Source: Candidatus Gastranaerophilales bacterium (GTDB lineage: Bacteria; Cyanobacteriota; Vampirovibrionia; Gastranaerophilales; Gastranaerophilaceae). From it: 64,000 nt of DNA. Below, one piece after another: positions 61,629 through 64,000 of the stretch; position 1 is the stretch's first letter; each line of letters begins with the position of its first letter. A program made the translations under genes and the position numbers. The notes under the pieces are model-generated. The model was not told the origin of the DNA. It searched no databases and was given only the letters and a program-made list of their open reading frames with translations. Where the stretch lies: NCBI GenBank assembly GCA_944324945.1, contig CALUYE010000003.1, positions 124,001 through 188,000 of the forward strand, in the 5' to 3' direction.

Positions 61629-63794
61629 ATGCTAAGCAAAATCATGAAACCCAAAACAATAGCTGTTATTGGTGCATCAACCAAAGAACACACTATTGGT
61701 TCCGATATTATGAAAAGATTGCAAGAATATAAATTCAACGGCAAAATATACCCCGTTAACCCAAAAGGCGGCATAATCGAAGGTTTACAAGCCTATACAA
61801 CCGTTAACGAAATTCCTGATGAAATTGATTTAGCTTTGATTGTAGTAAATGCTAAATTTGTTTTATCAACAATAGATCAATGCCACCAAAAAGGCATCAA
61901 AGGCCTTTGCATAATAACTGCAGGCTTTAAAGAAACGGGAAAAGAAGGTGCCGAACTTGAAAAACAACTTCTTGCAAAAGTAAAAGAATACGGTATGAGA
62001 TGTGTAGGGCCTAATTGCTTAGGCGTTGTTAACACTCATCCTGATATCAGAATGGATGCATGTTTTGCAGAATCCCTGCCCGAAAGAGGAAACATCGGTT
62101 TTGTTTCTCAATCGGGTGCATTAGGCGGCGGCATTTTAAATATTTTAAAAGACTTAAATTTAGGTTTTGCCCAATTTATCTCAATAGGCAACCAAGCGGA
62201 TGTTAACGCTGAAACCGCTCTTGAATACTGGGAAAACGAAGAAGATGTCAAACAAATTCTTCTTTATATGGAATCAATTCAAAACCCTGCAAACTTCAGA
62301 AAACTTGCAACGAGAATTTCAAAGAAAAAACCTATTCTTGCTCTTAAAGCAGGAAGAAGTGCCGCAGGAGCTTCGGCAGCATCAAGCCACACAGGCTCTT
62401 TGGCAGGTGCCGATAAAGCGGCTAACGCACTTTTAGCTCAATCGGGGGTTATTAGAGAATATTCTCTTAAAAACCTTTTTGCAACAGCTAAAGTTTTTGC
62501 AAACTGCCCGATTCCAAAAGGAGACAGGGTAGCTATCATTACAAACTCGGGAGGCCCGGGGATTATGGCAACGGATGCCGTTTGCGAATACGGTATGCAA
62601 ATGGCAAAAATATCGGATGAAACAAAAGAAAAATTAAGAAGCTTCCTTCCTTCTGCCGCAAGCGTTAAAAATCCGATAGATATGATAGCTTCTGCCCCCA
62701 TTGAACACTATAAACAAACTCTTGAAACCGTAATCAAAGACGATAATGTTGATATGATTATGGTTATATATCTTCCTTTCTTAGGGTTAAAAGATATCGA
62801 TGTTGCACGTGCGGTTATGGAAATTAAAGCACAAAATCCTTCCAAACCGATAATCGGCGTATTTATGACAAAGAGTGAATTCTTTACAAAATTATCCGAT
62901 ATGGATGTTAATATGCCTTTCTTTATGTATGCCGAAGAAGCAGCAGACGGCTTTAACAGATTAAACCAACAAAGAAAATGGATTGAAAGACCCGAAGGTA
63001 ATATTCCAACCTATAGCGTCGACAGACAAAAAGCATCTCAAATAATAAAACAATCAATCTCTGAAGGCAGAGCCCAATTAACAACAAGAGAATCGATTGA
63101 TGTATTGGATGCGTACGGAATAAGAGTTTGTAAATCGGGCTTTGCAAAAGATATCGATGAAGCTGTTAATATTGCAAATTCAATAGGATACCCTGTTGTT
63201 ATGAAAATGACATCAAAAACAACGTCTCATAAAACCGATGTAGGCGGTGTCAGAGTAAATATTCAATCGGAAGAACAGTTAAGAAATGAATACAGCGACC
63301 TGATTGCAAAATTAAAAGAAAAAAATCTTCTTGAAGGTCTTGAAGGGGTTATTATTCAGGAAATGGTTAAAGGCAACCGTGAAATGGTTTGCGGTATTGC
63401 AACAGATCCTCAATACGGCCCTATGATGATGTTTGGCTTAGGCGGCGTATTTATTGAAGTTATGAAAGATGTAACATTCAGAATCGCGCCTCTTAGTGAT
63501 ATGGACGCTCAAGAAATGATTAAATCGGTTAAAGCTTACAAACTTCTTGAAGGCGCAAGAGGCACAACTCCCGCACAAATGGATCAAATAAAAGAAACGC
63601 TTTTAAGATTATCTCAGCTTGTATCCGATTATCCTTTCATTGATGAATTGGATATCAATCCGCTTTTAATCAGCGAAAAAACAGGCGAAGGCATAGCCGT
63701 TGACGGACGTATCAAAGTACGTCTTGAAGAAGCAATGGATAAACTCGGCGCTTCAAATTGCAGCTGCGGCTCTTGCGCAGGCTGCTGCCAATAA
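61629..63794 (+). CDS. Acetate-CoA ligase (ADP-forming), fused alpha-beta, with Cys-rich tail
   Basis: Converts acetyl-CoA, ADP and phosphate to acetate, ATP and CoA, giving energy in fermentation. 721 residues: CoA-binding domain (IAVIGASTKEHTIGSDI), two succinyl-CoA-synthetase-like domains with catalytic His in SSHTGSLAG (near residue 258), then an ATP-grasp domain (about 480-710) with the KMTSKTTSHKTDVGGV and FGLGGVFIEVMKD blocks. Alpha and beta are fused, as in many bacteria. The last twelve residues (NCSCGSCAGCCQ) contain five Cys and are unusual for the family. GGAAAGGA supports the ATG. Confidence 0.94.
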   Translation: MLSKIMKPKTIAVIGASTKEHTIGSDIMKRLQEYKFNGKIYPVNPKGGIIEGLQAYTTVNEIPDEIDLALIVVNAKFVLSTIDQCHQKGIKGLCIITAGFKETGKEGAELEKQLLAKVKEYGMRCVGPNCLGVVNTHPDIRMDACFAESLPERGNIGFVSQSGALGGGILNILKDLNLGFAQFISIGNQADVNAETALEYWENEEDVKQILLYMESIQNPANFRKLATRISKKKPILALKAGRSAAGASAASSHTGSLAGADKAANALLAQSGVIREYSLKNLFATAKVFANCPIPKGDRVAIITNSGGPGIMATDAVCEYGMQMAKISDETKEKLRSFLPSAASVKNPIDMIASAPIEHYKQTLETVIKDDNVDMIMVIYLPFLGLKDIDVARAVMEIKAQNPSKPIIGVFMTKSEFFTKLSDMDVNMPFFMYAEEAADGFNRLNQQRKWIERPEGNIPTYSVDRQKASQIIKQSISEGRAQLTTRESIDVLDAYGIRVCKSGFAKDIDEAVNIANSIGYPVVMKMTSKTTSHKTDVGGVRVNIQSEEQLRNEYSDLIAKLKEKNLLEGLEGVIIQEMVKGNREMVCGIATDPQYGPMMMFGLGGVFIEVMKDVTFRIAPLSDMDAQEMIKSVKAYKLLEGARGTTPAQMDQIKETLLRLSQLVSDYPFIDELDINPLLISEKTGEGIAVDGRIKVRLEEAMDKLGASNCSCGSCAGCCQ

Positions 63795-63824
63795 AATTTA
63801 ACACACTACTACATAAAAATATGT

Positions 63825-63857
63825 AAGACCTGAATAATTATTCAGGTCTTTTTTTAT
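63825..63857 (+). terminator. Terminator after the acetate-CoA ligase gene
   Basis: A 10-bp stem (63825-63834 with 63841-63850), extended by AT pairs, and a T run. Confidence 0.9.
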
Positions 63858-63859
63858 AT

Positions 63860-63865
63860 TATACT
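63860..63865 (+). promoter_or_regulatory. -10 box before the PHP-domain gene, leaderless type
   Basis: TATACT ends six bases before the ATG at 63872. No Shine-Dalgarno site. The box overlaps the tail of the terminator region and no -35 box is clear. Confidence 0.45.
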
Positions 63866-63871
63866 TATCTT

Positions 63872-64000
63872 ATGAAAGACTTAATTAAAAATTTTAACAA
63901 AGAAGATTACTATTCTAAAATCAATCTTCATATTCATTCAAATATTTCAGACGGCGAATGCGATTTTGACGAACTTATAAAACAGGCGCGCAAGCTTAAT
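63872..64000 (+). CDS. PHP-domain protein, 5' end only
   Basis: The first 43 codons run off the window. NLHIHSNISDGE matches the first metal-binding motif of PHP phosphoesterases ([D/N]-L-H-x-H-[ST]-x-x-S-D-G). Whether it is a phosphatase of the YciV/TrpH type or a longer protein cannot be seen here. Confidence 0.75.
   Translation, partial: MKDLIKNFNKEDYYSKINLHIHSNISDGECDFDELIKQARKLN

Noticed and set aside
61526-61732. Alternative-frame ORF bridging the radical SAM and acetate-CoA ligase genes
   Set aside because: Covers two confident genes in another frame; no ribosome site.

Overview
The window comes from an AT-rich, non-photosynthetic relative of the Cyanobacteria, most likely a gut-type Vampirovibrionia/Melainabacteria (Gastranaerophilales). 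The main evidence is that the RNA polymerase beta-prime subunit is encoded by two genes, rpoC1 and rpoC2. RpoC2 also carries a very long insertion in the trigger loop, and both traits are cyanobacterial hallmarks. TolC, EmrAB, UppP and a lytic transglycosylase point to a diderm envelope. An ADP-forming acetyl-CoA synthetase and a pyruvate-decarboxylase-type enzyme suggest fermentation. No photosynthesis, respiratory, ribosomal-protein or mobile-element genes are seen.

Layout. 1-8.3 kb: end of ileS, a TPR lytic transglycosylase, an unusual minus-strand cluster (two proteins sharing an N-terminal motif plus HEAT-like repeats, and a small unknown), gatB, tRNA-Leu(CAA), and a phage-type S24 repressor gene broken by one stop codon. 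8.4-17.6 kb: rpoB-rpoC1-rpoC2 behind a clear sigma70-type promoter. 17.7-22.5 kb: a tiny ribbon-helix-helix protein, a divergent MutS, and sugar-nucleotide genes manC and rfbD. 22.6-33.6 kb: an orphan peptide-binding protein, a Cdc48/FtsH-like AAA+ ATPase abutting a GH13 glucan enzyme, a mini-RNase III/histidine kinase/REC-GGDEF-REC operon, a glycine-zipper protein and a RelA/SpoT-fold protein. 33.6-41 kb: pgi, a keto-acid decarboxylase, tRNA-Arg(CCG), purine nucleoside phosphorylase, a probable RNA polymerase omega subunit, an orphan ATP-grasp ligase, a histidine-kinase-like protein without the phospho-acceptor His, and a Ser/Thr/Gly-rich protein with helical ends. 41.3-45.9 kb: a complete tripartite efflux locus (tolC divergent from marR-emrA-emrB) with a perfect inverted repeat between. 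46-52 kb: an orphan DNA methyltransferase, a pilin-like protein with an EF-hand-like loop, and a TPR-TPR-diguanylate cyclase operon. 52-64 kb: ybgC/queD-uppP, the pxpA-yvcK-panB-panC-nucleotidase cluster, a GH77 glucanotransferase, a radical SAM protein, ADP-forming acetyl-CoA synthetase, and the start of a PHP-domain gene.

Three cross-cutting patterns stand out. (1) At least seven genes have a -10 hexamer ending only 6-7 bases before the start codon and no Shine-Dalgarno sequence, so they are probably leaderless; neighbouring genes have strong AGGAG sites. (2) Four unrelated enzymes without signal peptides (GH13, GH77, RelA/SpoT-like, 5'-nucleotidase-like) begin with a short disordered leader carrying an aromatic F-[KSN]-x motif, possibly a lineage-specific sorting tag. 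(3) Convergent genes are packed tightly: 0, 4, 4 and 32 bases of spacing or overlap. TTG starts are repeatedly placed by a well-spaced Shine-Dalgarno site (panC, pxpA, the diguanylate cyclase, the response regulator).

No stretch longer than about 300 bases lacks a gene. The longest spacers are 8322-8601 (inverted repeat and rpoB promoter), 47613-47828 (only the pilin ribosome binding site recognised) and 1249-1449 (terminator and promoter).
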